Shown here one piece after another: positions 17,786-26,383 of a stretch of 34,347 bases of DNA. Source of the DNA: Burkholderiales bacterium (GTDB taxonomy: Bacteria; Pseudomonadota; Gammaproteobacteria; Burkholderiales; Burkholderiaceae_C); assembly GCA_947446855.1 (NCBI GenBank), contig CANFIH010000025.1:1-34347 (forward strand). Direction: 5' to 3'. Under the pieces are notes generated by a model. The model was not told the DNA's origin. It was given only the letters and a program-made list of their open reading frames with translations, and did not search any database. A program made the translations under genes and the position numbers. Position 1 is the first letter of the stretch, and every line of letters starts with the position of its first letter.

Positions 17786-19846
17786 TCAGCTGGCCGCGTT
17801 GGGCCGGCCAATGGCCTCGGCCACGATGGTGGCCTGCAGCAGGCCGGTGTCGTCGCGCGCGTTGGGCATGTATTGCTTGCTGATGCTGAGCTTGACCTGC
17901 GGATGCGGCGCGCCCATTTCCACCACTGCGTCATGCGCCAGCTGCTTGGCCAGAGCCTGCGCCGTTTCCAGCGCTTCCATGGCGTTGGTGAACTGCTGTG
18001 TGCTGGCAGCAGAGTGCATGCGGAACAAGCCGGTGCCGTCGCCCATCACCTCCACCGTCACGCTGTGCGCCACCACGCCGGTGGCTGCGCCCACGGCATT
18101 CGCCACTTCGCAAAATGCGGGGAACAGCACCTCGCAGCCCAGGCGGCGTTGCACCTCTTCGTAATACACCTTGACCGGCCCGCCCACGGCGACCACCGGG
18201 ATGACGGGCTTGAGGCTGACCGTGGCCAGGCCGAGTGCGCCTTTGCCGGAGCAGACGGCGTGGATCAGCGGGTTGTCCGCCATCTCCACGCCAAAGGCAG
18301 TTTGCAAAATGGCCAGGCCAGTCAGGCGTACGGTCTCGTTCCAGACGTCCTGCGCGAACGCATGGGTGCGCTCCGCAGTGGGCAGCTTCATGTCGCGCAG
18401 GCGGCAGGCCAGCTGGGTGGCCATGGTGGCCGCTTCAACCGACCAGTTGGCCTGCAGGCCCAGCACATGCGAAACGTCCGAAGGCGTGAGGCTGCTGACC
18501 TGCACCAGGCCCTTGCGTTGCAGGCTGGCGATGGAGCGCTGGGAGCTCAGCGACGTGGCCAGTTTGCGCAAAGGTTTGGGCGCATGCGTGATGGTCTGCA
18601 GCGTCTCCAGCTCGCGGGCCGTGAGTCCGTTGTGTTCCTTGTCGCTGTCGGCAGAAAACGGCAGCAGCACAAACTTGCCGTGCATGGAGCCGCCGCCCTG
18701 TACATCATCCAGATCGGCGCGCAGCATGGCCAGCACCTGCGGATAGCGCGCCGCCACCAGCGACACCGGCGCCACGCGCTGCGGCCCGACCTGGATGCGG
18801 CCGTTGGCATGCAGCGTGATTTCGCTGTCGCCCCCTAAGCCAATGGTGCGCACGTCGATGGCGCGCACCATGGTGCGCCAGCCGCCGACTTCGGCGCCTT
18901 CTTCTTTGATCTTGGGGCGCCCGTCCATCAGCAGGCCCAGATCGGTGGTGGTGCCGCCCATGTCGGACAGGATGAAGCTGTCCAGGCCGCTCAGCCATTG
19001 CGCGCCGACCAGGCTGGCGGCGGGGCCGGACAGCACGGTCTCGATCGGGCGCGTGGCCACCGATTCGGCCAGCGCCAGCGAGCCGTCACCCTTGACGATC
19101 ATCAGCGGGCACTGGATGGACAGATGGGCCATGGCACGCTGCACCGCGGCGATCAGGCCGGAGATGCGGGGGATCAGACGTGCATTGAGCACGGCTGTGA
19201 GCGCGCGGCGCGGCGCGTCCAGCGCGGAAGACAGTTCGGTCGACAGCGTCACCGGTTTGCCGGTCAGGGCCACGATCAAGTCGCGCGCCTGGTGTTCATG
19301 GTCGGCATTGCGGGTGGCAAAGCTGGAGGCCACGGCAAAGGCATCCACCCGGGCATTCATGCCGGTCAGCGCGGCTTCCAGCGCCTCTGCATCCAGTGGG
19401 CAGATGGCGTCGCCGTTGTGGTGATGGCCGCCGGCAACCACTGCAATTGGAATCTCGGGGAAGGCTTTGGCAATGCCGGTGCGCTCCACCATGGCGGCGT
19501 CAAAGCCGATCAGCACCACGCCGGTGGCGCCGCCATGGCCTTCGACCACGGCATTGGTGGCCAAGGTGGTGGACACCGACACCATGGCGATGTCCTGTGG
19601 CGGGATGTCATGCGACAGCTTGGCCAGGGCCTGCGTGATGGCCTCGGTCACGCCCACGGCCAGGTCGCCCTTGGTGGTGATGGCCTTGGCGGTGGCCAGG
19701 ATGCGGTGGCCGCGTGCCTCGATGATGGCGGCATCCGTATAAGTTCCGCCGGTGTCCACGCCAATCAGGTAGGTGGTCTTGGAGTCCGCCTTGGCCAGGT
19801 CAGGCCCACCCTCCGGCTGAGCGGTCTGCCCTGCCTGGCCGGCCAT
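17786..19846 (-). CDS. Hydantoinase/oxoprolinase (HyuA-like) family protein
   Basis: The 686-aa protein is a full-length HyuA-type ATPase. ASKHA motifs are LIGVDTGGTYTDAAIIEARG near residue 30, VSVSTTLATNAVVEGHGG near 90, and ILSDMGGTTTDLGLLMDG near 295. The C-terminal part includes AVGGPVKVYYEEVQRRLGCEV. Start ATG 19846 overlaps the bmt stop (TGATG), so translation is coupled to bmt; the longer upstream frame lies inside bmt. There is no hyuB partner, which argues against a classical hydantoinase or oxoprolinase. It is paralogous to the protein at the left edge. Coupling to a methyltransferase suggests a helper or maintenance role in methyl transfer, but this is inference. Confidence 0.92.
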   Translation of the reverse strand: MAGQAGQTAQPEGGPDLAKADSKTTYLIGVDTGGTYTDAAIIEARGHRILATAKAITTKGDLAVGVTEAITQALAKLSHDIPPQDIAMVSVSTTLATNAVVEGHGGATGVVLIGFDAAMVERTGIAKAFPEIPIAVVAGGHHHNGDAICPLDAEALEAALTGMNARVDAFAVASSFATRNADHEHQARDLIVALTGKPVTLSTELSSALDAPRRALTAVLNARLIPRISGLIAAVQRAMAHLSIQCPLMIVKGDGSLALAESVATRPIETVLSGPAASLVGAQWLSGLDSFILSDMGGTTTDLGLLMDGRPKIKEEGAEVGGWRTMVRAIDVRTIGLGGDSEITLHANGRIQVGPQRVAPVSLVAARYPQVLAMLRADLDDVQGGGSMHGKFVLLPFSADSDKEHNGLTARELETLQTITHAPKPLRKLATSLSSQRSIASLQRKGLVQVSSLTPSDVSHVLGLQANWSVEAATMATQLACRLRDMKLPTAERTHAFAQDVWNETVRLTGLAILQTAFGVEMADNPLIHAVCSGKGALGLATVSLKPVIPVVAVGGPVKVYYEEVQRRLGCEVLFPAFCEVANAVGAATGVVAHSVTVEVMGDGTGLFRMHSAASTQQFTNAMEALETAQALAKQLAHDAVVEMGAPHPQVKLSISKQYMPNARDDTGLLQATIVAEAIGRPNAAS

Positions 19847-20949
19847 CACGATGCGGACTTGTCGGTGTCGCCCGCGGCGGCTGCACCACCCGAGCGGCGG
19901 CCCCGGCCGCGGTTCAGGTTGGCACCCGCGGCGGCGCCACCGGCACGGCTTTGCTCGCCACCCCACTGGGCGCGTGCGCCGGTGGAGATCTCGCCCAGGG
20001 CGCTGACCACTTCTTCCAGTTCCGGTGCCCGGCCCTTGGTGTGCGCGTCCAACGCGTCCTTCATGGCGCGCAAATGCTTAGGGCTGGTGCCGCAGCAGCC
20101 GCCGATGATGCGCGCGCCCGAGTCCAGCGCCATCTTGGCGTAAATGCTCATCAGCTCGGGCGTGCCGTTGTACACAATGCTGCCGTCCACGTATTGCGGA
20201 ATGCCGCAGTTGCCCTTGGCCACCAGCACCACGTCCGGGCCCATGGCCACCGACAGGTTGTGGATGCAGGCCACCATTTCGGAGGCACCCACACCGCAGT
20301 TGCTGCCGCAGGCCGCCAGGCGGGGCGACAGGGTCTTTTCGATCTCGGAAAAATCGCTGGGCGAGATGCCCATCATGGAGCGGCCATTGGTGTCAAAGGA
20401 GAGGGTGCAGACCACCGGCAGACCAACCGAGCCGGCACCGGCCACAGCGGCTTCCACCTCTTCGCGCGAGGACATGGTTTCAATCCACAGCACATCGGCG
20501 CCACCGGCGGCCAGGGCGCGCGCCTGCTCGGCAAAGGCCTCTTGCGCCAGTTCCTTGGTCAGCGGGCCTATGGGCTCCATGATTTCGCCGGTGGGGCCGA
20601 TGCTGCCGGCCACTACGACGGTGCGGCCGCTGGCGTCAGCAACGGAGCGTGCTATTGCGGCAGCGGCGGTGTTGAGTTCGGCCACGCGATCCTGCGCCTT
20701 GTGCAATTTGAGGCGGTACTGGGTGCCGCCAAAGCTGTTGGTCAGGATGATGTCGGCACCGGCATCGACAAAGCTCTGGTGCAGCTTGGCAATGCGGTCG
20801 GGGTGCTCGGTGTTCCACAGCTCGGGGGCGTCGCCCGACATCAGGCCCATGTCAAACAGGTTGCTGCCGGTGGCGCCGTCGGCCAGCAGCCAGGGGCGGG
20901 TGGCGAGAAGGTGGGTAAAGCGGTTATCGGAGGGCTTGGTGGTGGTCAT
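19846..20949 (-). CDS. bmt: Betaine-homocysteine S-methyltransferase-like protein
   Basis: The 367-aa protein starts MTTTKPSDNRFTHLLATRPW and shows the homocysteine-binding TIM barrel: LLADGATGSNLFDMGL near residue 20, ILTNSFGGTQYRL near 65, and the zinc-binding cysteines in SNCGVG and GGCCGTSPKHL. Sequence and length match the bacterial Bmt group, which moves a methyl from glycine betaine or a related donor to homocysteine. The last 45 residues are an unusual Gly/Arg/Ala tail (NRGRGRRSGGAAAAG). Start ATG 20949 agrees with the family; the upstream frame extension is spurious. It leads a bmt-hyuA-rluE operon. Because MttB-superfamily and corrinoid genes often accompany it, the true donor may be a methylcorrinoid protein. 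Confidence 0.9.
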   Translation of the reverse strand: MTTTKPSDNRFTHLLATRPWLLADGATGSNLFDMGLMSGDAPELWNTEHPDRIAKLHQSFVDAGADIILTNSFGGTQYRLKLHKAQDRVAELNTAAAAIARSVADASGRTVVVAGSIGPTGEIMEPIGPLTKELAQEAFAEQARALAAGGADVLWIETMSSREEVEAAVAGAGSVGLPVVCTLSFDTNGRSMMGISPSDFSEIEKTLSPRLAACGSNCGVGASEMVACIHNLSVAMGPDVVLVAKGNCGIPQYVDGSIVYNGTPELMSIYAKMALDSGARIIGGCCGTSPKHLRAMKDALDAHTKGRAPELEEVVSALGEISTGARAQWGGEQSRAGGAAAGANLNRGRGRRSGGAAAAGDTDKSAS

Positions 20950-21126
20950 GAAAGCGGTGCACGCACAGGCGTACAGAATGGGTAAGGCGGACCTGCGATT
21001 TTGCCTGAGGCCGCAAGACCCTGCGCAGCGGGCCCATCGCCATTCGGCGGCCTGGTGCTGAAGCCCCACGCCAGTTCGAAAGTCCAGGCGACCAGTGCCC
21101 TGCGCGCACAATATCCGGTGACGGAC

Positions 21127-21148
21127 TTCGGACGCCCTTCGGACGCCC
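21127..21148. repeat. Two tandem 11-bp repeats upstream of the P-type ATPase gene
   Basis: TTCGGACGCCC occurs twice without a gap, 30 bp before the ATPase start. The 11-bp period equals one helical turn, which suits side-by-side regulator binding. The rest of the 229-bp divergent spacer (20950-21178) holds no gene and no promoter I can defend. Confidence 0.5.
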
Positions 21149-21178
21149 GATTGTTAGCTTCGTTCCAGAAAGCACGCC

Positions 21179-23818
21179 ATGTCTCTCGACCCACTCAGCA
21201 GCCCTCCTGTGCTGCAGGAGCGCGCGCCCGCATCCACGGGCTTGACCTCCGCACAAGCCGCGCAGCGCCTGCAGCAGGACGGCTCCAACAGCCTGCCCGG
21301 CGACCAGCGCCGCAGCCTGCCCGATATCGCCGCCGAGACCCTGCAGGACCCGATGTTCGTGCTCCTGCTGGCGGCGGGCGTGCTGTACCTGGTGCTGGGC
21401 GATTGGCAGGAGGGTGTGGTGCTGTTCGGCCTGGTGCTGGTGGTGCTGGCGCTCACGCTGTACCAGGAGGGCCGCACCGAAAACGCACTGGCCGCCTTGC
21501 GCAAGCTGAGCAGTCCGCGCGCCTTGGTCGTGCGTGACGGAGCACGCCTGCGCATTGCCGGGCGCGAAGTGGTGTGCGGCGACGTGCTGGTGCTCAGTGA
21601 AGGCGACCGCATTGCCGCAGATGCCGTGCTGCTGGAGGGCAGCGATGTGCAGGTGGACGAATCGTTGCTGACTGGCGAAGCGCTTGCCGTGGGCAAGGTG
21701 CCCGAATCCGGCGACACAAGGGGCCTGCCGCCGCACCCCGGCGGCGAGGGCCAGTCTTATCTGTATTCCGGCACGCTGCTGGTGCGCGGCCACGGCACGG
21801 CGCGGGTATATGCCACCGGCGCGCAGACCGAGATCGGCCGCATCGGCAGCGCGCTGGAGTCGCTGGGCCATGAGCAGTCGCCGCTCAAGCTGCAAATGGG
21901 CGCGCTGGTCCAGGTGCTGGCCCTTATTGCCCTGGGTGCCAGCCTGTTGATGGTGGCGGCCGTTGGCCTGTTGCGTGGCGACTGGCTGGCCGCGCTGCTT
22001 TCCGGCATTGCCTTGGCGATGGCGCTGTTGCCGCAGGAATTCACCGTGGTGCTGACCGTGATCCCGGCGCTGGGTGCCTGGCGCTTGTCCCAACAGCAGG
22101 TGCTGACCCGCCGCATTGCCGCCATCGAGACCCTGGGCGCCACCTCGGTGCTGTGCGCCGACAAAACCGGCACCTTGACCGAAAACCGCATGACGGTGGC
22201 GCAGTTGTATGTGCCCTCAGACAGCGTCCCGGCCGGCGCGAGCCTGGCGGTGGACTACGCGGCCAGCATGGAGTTGCCGGAGGCCTTTCATTTGCTGGTG
22301 GAGTACTCGATTCTGGCCAGCCTGAGTGATCCCTATGACCCGATGGAAAAGGCCTTTCACCGGCTGGGCCGACACTTTTTGCAGGGCACCGAACACCTGC
22401 ACCGCGACTGGAGCCTGGTGCAGGAATACGCACTGAGCACCCAGTTGCGTGCCATGTCCCATGTCTGGCGCGCCGCGCTGGTCCAGGGCGTCGATGGCGT
22501 GCACAGTGTGGCCGCCAAGGGCGCACCCGAAGCCATCTTCGATTTGTGCCACCTGGATGCCGAGACCCAGGCCCGGCTGAACGCGCCGGTGGACGCCATG
22601 GCCGCGCAGGGGCTGCGCGTGCTGGGCGTGGCGCAGGCGCGGTTTACGGGGGATGACTGGCCGGCCCTTGCGCATGACTTTGCATTTGAATTTGTCGGCC
22701 TGCTGGGTCTGGCCGACCCGCTGCGCGCCGGCATCCCCGAGGCCGTGCAGCAATGCCGCGATGCCGGTATCCGGGTGGTGATGATTACCGGTGACTACGC
22801 CCTAACGGCCCGGGCGATTGCGCGTGCGGCCCATATCGATGTGACCCAAGCCGACCAGGTGCTGACCGGCAGCGACCTGGAGGCTTTGAGCCAGGCGCAA
22901 CTGCAGCAGCGCATGCAGACCGTGCGCGTCTGTGCCCGCATCTCGCCACAGCAAAAGCTGCGCATCGTGCAGGCCCTCAAAGCCAATGGCGAGGTCGTGG
23001 CCATGACGGGTGACGGCGTGAACGATGCGCCGGCCCTCAAGGCCGCGCATGTGGGCGTGGCCATGGGCGGGCGCGGCACCGATGTGGCGCGCGAGGCCGC
23101 GTCCCTGGTGCTGCTGGATGACAACTTTGCTTCCATCGTGGGTGCGGTGCGGCTGGGGCGGCGCATTTTTGACAATCTGCGCAAGTCCATGAGCTACATC
23201 CTGGCGGTGCATGTGCCGATTGCCGGCGCGGCGCTGCTGCCGGTGCTGCTGGGCTGGCCCACGCTGATGTACCCCTTGCACATCGCCTTTCTGGAACTGG
23301 TGATTGACCCGGCCTGCTCCCTGGTGTTTGAGAACGAGCCGTCGGAGGCGGACGTGATGCAGCGTCCACCCCGCGATCCGCAAGCGCCGCTGTTTGCCGG
23401 TAGCACCCTGGTGCTGGCCCTGCTGCAAGGTCTGGGCGTGCTGCTGGCGGTGCTGGGCGCCTACGTCTGGAGCGCCACCTGGCTGAGTGAACCGGCTGCG
23501 CGCGCCTTCACCTTCACCACGCTGGTGATGGGCAATCTGGCGCTGATCTTTTCCAACCGCAGCAGCCATGCGTCGCTTTGGGTCAGCTTGCGGGTGCCCA
23601 ACCGCGCGCTGTGGCTGGTGGCTGGTGCGACCACCGCACTGCTGGCGCTGACGCTGTATCAGCCCTGGGTGTCCGGCCTGTTCCTGTTCGCGCCGCTACA
23701 GCCCCGGGATGTGCTGGGCGCTGTTGTACTCGGCTTGTGCAGTGTGGTCTGGTTTGAGGGGATCAAGTTGTGGCTGCGCCGCGCATCGCATTCATCGAAG
23801 CGCCCGGCCCGCGTGTAA
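21179..23818 (+). CDS. P2-type cation-transporting ATPase
   Basis: The 879-aa protein has all P-type hallmarks: actuator TGEAL (165-169), phosphorylation site CADKTGTLTENRM with Asp328, KGAPEAIFDLC in the nucleotide domain, and the hinge MTGDGVNDAPALKAAHVGVAM. Ten membrane segments are arranged as in the Ca2+-ATPase (P2) group. The M4 ion-site motif reads LLPQEFTVVLTV instead of PEGLP, and M6 contains ELVIDPACSLVFENEP, a pattern common in bacterial P2 ATPases of unproven ion choice. It is therefore probably a Ca2+ or Mn2+ type efflux pump of the inner membrane, but the ion is not settled by sequence. The ribosome site is weak (AGAAAG). It stands alone, divergent from bmt; no obvious terminator follows. 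Confidence 0.94.
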   Translation: MSLDPLSSPPVLQERAPASTGLTSAQAAQRLQQDGSNSLPGDQRRSLPDIAAETLQDPMFVLLLAAGVLYLVLGDWQEGVVLFGLVLVVLALTLYQEGRTENALAALRKLSSPRALVVRDGARLRIAGREVVCGDVLVLSEGDRIAADAVLLEGSDVQVDESLLTGEALAVGKVPESGDTRGLPPHPGGEGQSYLYSGTLLVRGHGTARVYATGAQTEIGRIGSALESLGHEQSPLKLQMGALVQVLALIALGASLLMVAAVGLLRGDWLAALLSGIALAMALLPQEFTVVLTVIPALGAWRLSQQQVLTRRIAAIETLGATSVLCADKTGTLTENRMTVAQLYVPSDSVPAGASLAVDYAASMELPEAFHLLVEYSILASLSDPYDPMEKAFHRLGRHFLQGTEHLHRDWSLVQEYALSTQLRAMSHVWRAALVQGVDGVHSVAAKGAPEAIFDLCHLDAETQARLNAPVDAMAAQGLRVLGVAQARFTGDDWPALAHDFAFEFVGLLGLADPLRAGIPEAVQQCRDAGIRVVMITGDYALTARAIARAAHIDVTQADQVLTGSDLEALSQAQLQQRMQTVRVCARISPQQKLRIVQALKANGEVVAMTGDGVNDAPALKAAHVGVAMGGRGTDVAREAASLVLLDDNFASIVGAVRLGRRIFDNLRKSMSYILAVHVPIAGAALLPVLLGWPTLMYPLHIAFLELVIDPACSLVFENEPSEADVMQRPPRDPQAPLFAGSTLVLALLQGLGVLLAVLGAYVWSATWLSEPAARAFTFTTLVMGNLALIFSNRSSHASLWVSLRVPNRALWLVAGATTALLALTLYQPWVSGLFLFAPLQPRDVLGAVVLGLCSVVWFEGIKLWLRRASHSSKRPARV

Positions 23819-23913
23819 TGCGGATACCAAGGCGCGAAAGAAGGAGACGCCGCCTGGTCATGTCCCCCGGAATAATTACCCAAGAGGCGGTGCATTAAAT
23901 GTTAATAGTTGTT

Positions 23914-23943
23914 TTGAAAACGCTTACAGACCTGAATTATTAT
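23914..23943 (+). promoter_or_regulatory. Promoter and degenerate operator of the LacI-type regulator gene
   Basis: TGAAAACGCTTACA (23915-23928) matches the perfect operators at 25061 and 33341 at 12 of 14 positions. A -35-like TTGAAA (23914-23919) overlaps it, and an 18-bp spacer leads to TATTAT (23938-23943). This suggests autorepression. The -10 lies only 8 nt before the ATG, so the mRNA would be almost leaderless; no ribosome site is visible. Confidence 0.6.
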
Positions 23944-23951
23944 CTCAGCCT

Positions 23952-25004
23952 ATGAACCCTCAGAGTACCAAGCGCAGCAGCAAAGGCGTGGAGACGGCCC
24001 TGGCCACGACAGTCACCCTGGAAATGGTCGCCAGAGAGGCCGGTGTCTCGCCTGCCACCGTGTCACGCATTCTCAACGCTACGGCTGTTGTGAGTCCCGA
24101 ACGGAAAAAGGCAGTAGATGCAGCCATCGCCAAGCTGGGTTTTGTGCCCAACCCGGTAGCCCGTGGCTTGGCCGGGGGGCGCACCTTCAGTATTGGCGTG
24201 GTGACGCAGGCGCTGGATAGTCCGTTCTATGGCGCGGCCCTGCGAGGCATTGAAGAAAAATTGCTGCCGCTGGGCTACAGCCCCTTGTTTGTGAGCGGGC
24301 AGTGGGATGCTGCGGTAGAAACCCGCTGTATGGATGTGCTGCGTTCGCGCCGGGTGGACGGCATCATTGTGCTGACCGGTCGCCTCACGGACAAGGCCCT
24401 GAAAAATTACGCCAAGTCACTCCCCATTGTGGTGACGGGCCGCAAACTCAGCGCCCCCGGTCTTGCCGCACTGTATTGCGACAACGTGGAGGGCGCCCGC
24501 CTGGCCACCCAGCACCTGATTGATCTGGGGCACCGCCAGATTGCATTCATTTCGGGTGATTTGCAGCACCCCGATGCCATCGACCGGCTACAGGGTTACC
24601 GCAATGCCTTGGAGGCTGCACGCATCCGTTTCGACCCGGCGCTGGTGGCACAAGGCGGCTTTCACGAGGCCAGCGGCTTGCAGGCAGTGAACGACTTGTT
24701 GGCCACGCGCAAGCGCTTTACCGCGATCTTTGCTGCCAACGACCAGATGGCAGTGGGGGCTGGATTGGGCCTGAGCCGCCACTCCTTGCGCGTGCCGGAA
24801 GACGTGTCCCTGATTGGTTACGACGATTTGTCCTCCTCGCTGTATTCCAACCCGCCGTTGAGCAGCATCCATCAGTCAGCGTACGAACTGGGGCAGCAGG
24901 CCTCCGAGGTGCTGTTGCAAATGCTGGCGGGCGACAAGCCGGTGTTTGAGGTGCCGGCACCACGGCTGGTTTCACGCGAGTCTTGCCGTCGCCTGTTGAT
25001 TTAG
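23952..25004 (+). CDS. LacI-family transcriptional regulator of beta-glucan/glucoside genes
   Basis: The 350-aa protein has a LacI helix-turn-helix at residues 21-65 (VTLEMVAREAGVSPATVSRILN, then the hinge helix NPVARGLAGGR), followed by a periplasmic-binding-like sensor domain (SIGVVTQALDSPFYGAAL to the end). It starts at ATG 23952; a longer open frame upstream crosses the end of the ATPase gene and is rejected. Perfect TGAAAGCGCTTTCA palindromes before the transporter operon and before the lipoprotein gene, with a degenerate copy before its own gene, mark the probable regulon. The ligand is probably a beta-glucooligosaccharide, judged from the GH1, GH17 and GH30 enzymes, but this is inferred. 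LacI proteins of this type normally repress and release on sugar binding. Confidence 0.93.
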   Translation: MNPQSTKRSSKGVETALATTVTLEMVAREAGVSPATVSRILNATAVVSPERKKAVDAAIAKLGFVPNPVARGLAGGRTFSIGVVTQALDSPFYGAALRGIEEKLLPLGYSPLFVSGQWDAAVETRCMDVLRSRRVDGIIVLTGRLTDKALKNYAKSLPIVVTGRKLSAPGLAALYCDNVEGARLATQHLIDLGHRQIAFISGDLQHPDAIDRLQGYRNALEAARIRFDPALVAQGGFHEASGLQAVNDLLATRKRFTAIFAANDQMAVGAGLGLSRHSLRVPEDVSLIGYDDLSSSLYSNPPLSSIHQSAYELGQQASEVLLQMLAGDKPVFEVPAPRLVSRESCRRLLI

Positions 25005-25055
25005 TTTCTTCGCCTATCGGGAATACCCTGAGCGCAAATGCCGAAGAGTGCTGCC

Positions 25056-25074
25056 TATAATGAAAGCGCTTTCA
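25056..25074 (+). promoter_or_regulatory. Promoter -10 and perfect LacI operator of the sugar ABC operon
   Basis: TATAAT (25056-25061) runs directly into the perfect 14-bp palindrome TGAAAGCGCTTTCA (25061-25074). A repressor here would sit over the transcription start. The -35 is poor. The first gene starts 28 bp after the operator with AGGAG before the ATG. Confidence 0.85.
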
Positions 25075-25102
25075 CAATTGCAACGATTCCACAGGAGTTC
25101 CC

Positions 25103-26371
25103 ATGCGCAAAGCCCGCCACCCCTTCGCTGCGTCAGTCAAGCTATGGTTCGCCGGTGCTACCGCTTTGACGTTGATGTCCACCGCGATGGCCCAGCAGAG
25201 TCTGACGGTTGCGGCCTATCCGGCGGTGGATGAGATTGCCAAATCGGCCATTCCCCTGTGGAAGAAGAAACACCCCGACGTTGAAATCAAGGTAGTCAGC
25301 CGCGCCTTTGCCGACCACCACACCGCCATGACCACGGCGCTGTCCACCTCTTCCAACCTGCCCGACGTGATGGTGGTGGAGTACGGTTATGTTGCCCGCT
25401 TTGCAGAAGGTGGCGGGCTGGAAGACCTGGGCGCTGCACCCTACAGCATCAAGAGCCAGCAGGCGCACTTTGTTCCCTACGCCTTCCGCCAAGGCACCAC
25501 CAATGCCGGTACCGTAGTAGCCGTGCCGTCCGATATCGGGCCGGGTACGTTGCTCTACCGTGAAGACCTGCTCAAAAAAGCCGGCGTCAAAGAAGCGGAC
25601 ATGACCCAGTCCTGGGATTCGTTTGTGGCGTCCGGCGTCAAGATCAAGGCGGCTACCGGTGCCTATCTGGTGGCGCACGCGCGGGACGTCAAGGACATCG
25701 TGATCCGCTCCGATATCAAGCCGGGTGAGGGCTTGTATATCGACAACAAGGGCAAGGTCCTGGTGGACACACCGCGCTTTGTGCGCGCGTTCGAGTTGGC
25801 CAAGAAGGTGCGCGAACAAAAGCTGGACGGCAAGATCGGCGCCTGGTCCAACGAGTGGTCCGAGGGCTTCAAGCGCGGCACCATCGCCACCCAGCTCTCC
25901 GGCGCGTGGCTGGCCGGTCACCTGAACAACTGGCTGGCGCCCAACACCAAGGGTCTGTGGCGTGCTGCGCAATTGCCGGAGAAAGCCTATGGCTCCTGGG
26001 GCGGCAGTTTCTACACCATCCCCAAGGTGTCTAAGAACAAGGCGCTGGCTTGGGAGTTCATCCAGATGATGACGCTCAGCCCCGAAATGCAACTCAGCGC
26101 CTTCAAGTCGCAAGACGCTTTCCCTGCCCTGGTAGACGTGCACAAGGATGCCTTCTTTGACCAGCCCATCGAGTTCCTGGGCGGCCAGAAGGCCCGCCTG
26201 CTGTGGCGCGATGCGGCCAACAAGATCACGGCCGTGGATGTGCACAAGCTCGACCCCATTGCCGAAGAAATCGTCAACACCGAGATGGACAAGGTGCTGG
26301 ACCAGGGCAAGGACATCAAGACCGCGCTGGCCGATGCCCGGGCCCTGCTGGAACGCCGCGTAGCCCGCTAA
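25103..26371 (+). CDS. ABC transporter extracellular sugar-binding protein
   Basis: The 422-aa protein is an extracellular solute-binding protein of family 1, CUT1 type. A signal peptide (MRKARHPFAASVKLW, hydrophobic core, cleavage after AMA, around residue 30) sends it to the periplasm. LPDVMVVEYGYVARFAEGGGLEDL and the Trp-rich cleft (SNEWSEGFKRGTIATQLSGAWLAG, WGGSFYTIP) are typical of oligosaccharide binders. An AGGAG precedes the ATG. It is first in the operon, 12 bp ahead of the first permease gene. With GH1 and the MalK-like ATPase downstream it probably imports short beta-glucans such as laminari- or gentio-oligosaccharides. The exact sugar is not provable here. Confidence 0.95.
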   Translation: MRKARHPFAASVKLWFAGATALTLMSTAMAQQSLTVAAYPAVDEIAKSAIPLWKKKHPDVEIKVVSRAFADHHTAMTTALSTSSNLPDVMVVEYGYVARFAEGGGLEDLGAAPYSIKSQQAHFVPYAFRQGTTNAGTVVAVPSDIGPGTLLYREDLLKKAGVKEADMTQSWDSFVASGVKIKAATGAYLVAHARDVKDIVIRSDIKPGEGLYIDNKGKVLVDTPRFVRAFELAKKVREQKLDGKIGAWSNEWSEGFKRGTIATQLSGAWLAGHLNNWLAPNTKGLWRAAQLPEKAYGSWGGSFYTIPKVSKNKALAWEFIQMMTLSPEMQLSAFKSQDAFPALVDVHKDAFFDQPIEFLGGQKARLLWRDAANKITAVDVHKLDPIAEEIVNTEMDKVLDQGKDIKTALADARALLERRVAR

Positions 26372-26383
26372 ATAGATCCGGCC

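Noticed and set aside
23709-23951. Upstream extension of the LacI regulator
   Set aside because: It overlaps the end of the ATPase gene in another frame and would place the promoter and operator inside the coding sequence.
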